NCBI GenBank assembly: GCA_934635385.1
Contig: CAKTZI010000073.1
Coordinates: 1-13,068, forward strand
Source of the DNA: an uncultured Kiritimatiellota bacterium
GTDB taxonomy: Bacteria > Verrucomicrobiota > Kiritimatiellia > RFP12 > UBA1067
Length of the DNA: 13,068 nucleotides
Direction: 5' to 3'
The notes beneath the pieces are model-generated. The model was not told the origin of the DNA and did not search any database. It saw only the letters and a program-made list of their open reading frames with translations. The position numbers were made by a program, and so were the translations under genes. Positions 13,058-13,068 of this stretch are shown piece after piece (the first letter of the stretch is position 1; every line of letters begins with the position of its first letter).

Positions 13058-13068
13058 AAAAGGACGAC

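Overview
The window is GC-rich, densely coded bacterial DNA with nearly all genes on the + strand. It carries secreted glycan-degrading enzymes, LamG and autotransporter-type beta-strand modules, a DUF4143 ATPase and a REP-associated (RAYT) transposase. This mix, plus the conserved-looking RAYT C-terminus, suggests a gut-type member of the PVC superphylum, most likely Kiritimatiellota. That placement is inference from protein style; there is no rRNA or other marker here.

Layout. (1) Positions 1-1757: an AAA_14/DUF4143 ATPase with a promoter that puts transcription start at its ATG, flanked by two different sets of short direct repeats that look like transposon ends. A 345-base non-coding stretch follows, holding nested REP-type inverted repeats. 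(2) Positions 1758-9163: a probable three-gene operon. It encodes a secreted beta-strand-repeat/LamG protein, a 1052-residue secreted LamG plus TIM-barrel glycosidase-like protein, and a GH92 alpha-mannosidase-like enzyme. The first gene has a run of fifteen G inside its signal-peptide codons, and as assembled it is out of frame; fourteen G restores a complete signal peptide and a 749-residue protein. (3) Positions 9164-11759: a two-gene unit with a 4-base overlap, encoding a TIM-barrel glycosidase-like protein and an alpha/beta-hydrolase esterase. The two unrelated enzymes share almost the same first 34 codons, including signal peptide. (4) Positions 11760-13068: the RAYT gene with a striking leader (four evenly spaced CTTAAG palindromes, then a hairpin just before the Shine-Dalgarno), REP copies on both sides and one REP inside its own coding sequence.

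How the parts may work together. The five secreted proteins (one glycan-binding-like, three hydrolase-like, one esterase) look like an outward-facing set for depolymerising a decorated, probably mannose-containing glycan. The poly-G tract suggests that the first gene, and by polarity perhaps the rest of its operon, is switched by strand slippage. The 13-base REP core GGGGACAGGCCCC (a mini-hairpin with loop ACAGG) recurs across the window, probably moved by the resident RAYT or a relative. Three genes lack a Shine-Dalgarno and have a -10 element 8 to 10 bases before the ATG, pointing to leaderless mRNAs.

The strongest candidates for something new are the poly-G switch on a CAZyme operon, the copied signal-peptide module, and the RAYT whose REP hairpin loop also appears in its own leader.
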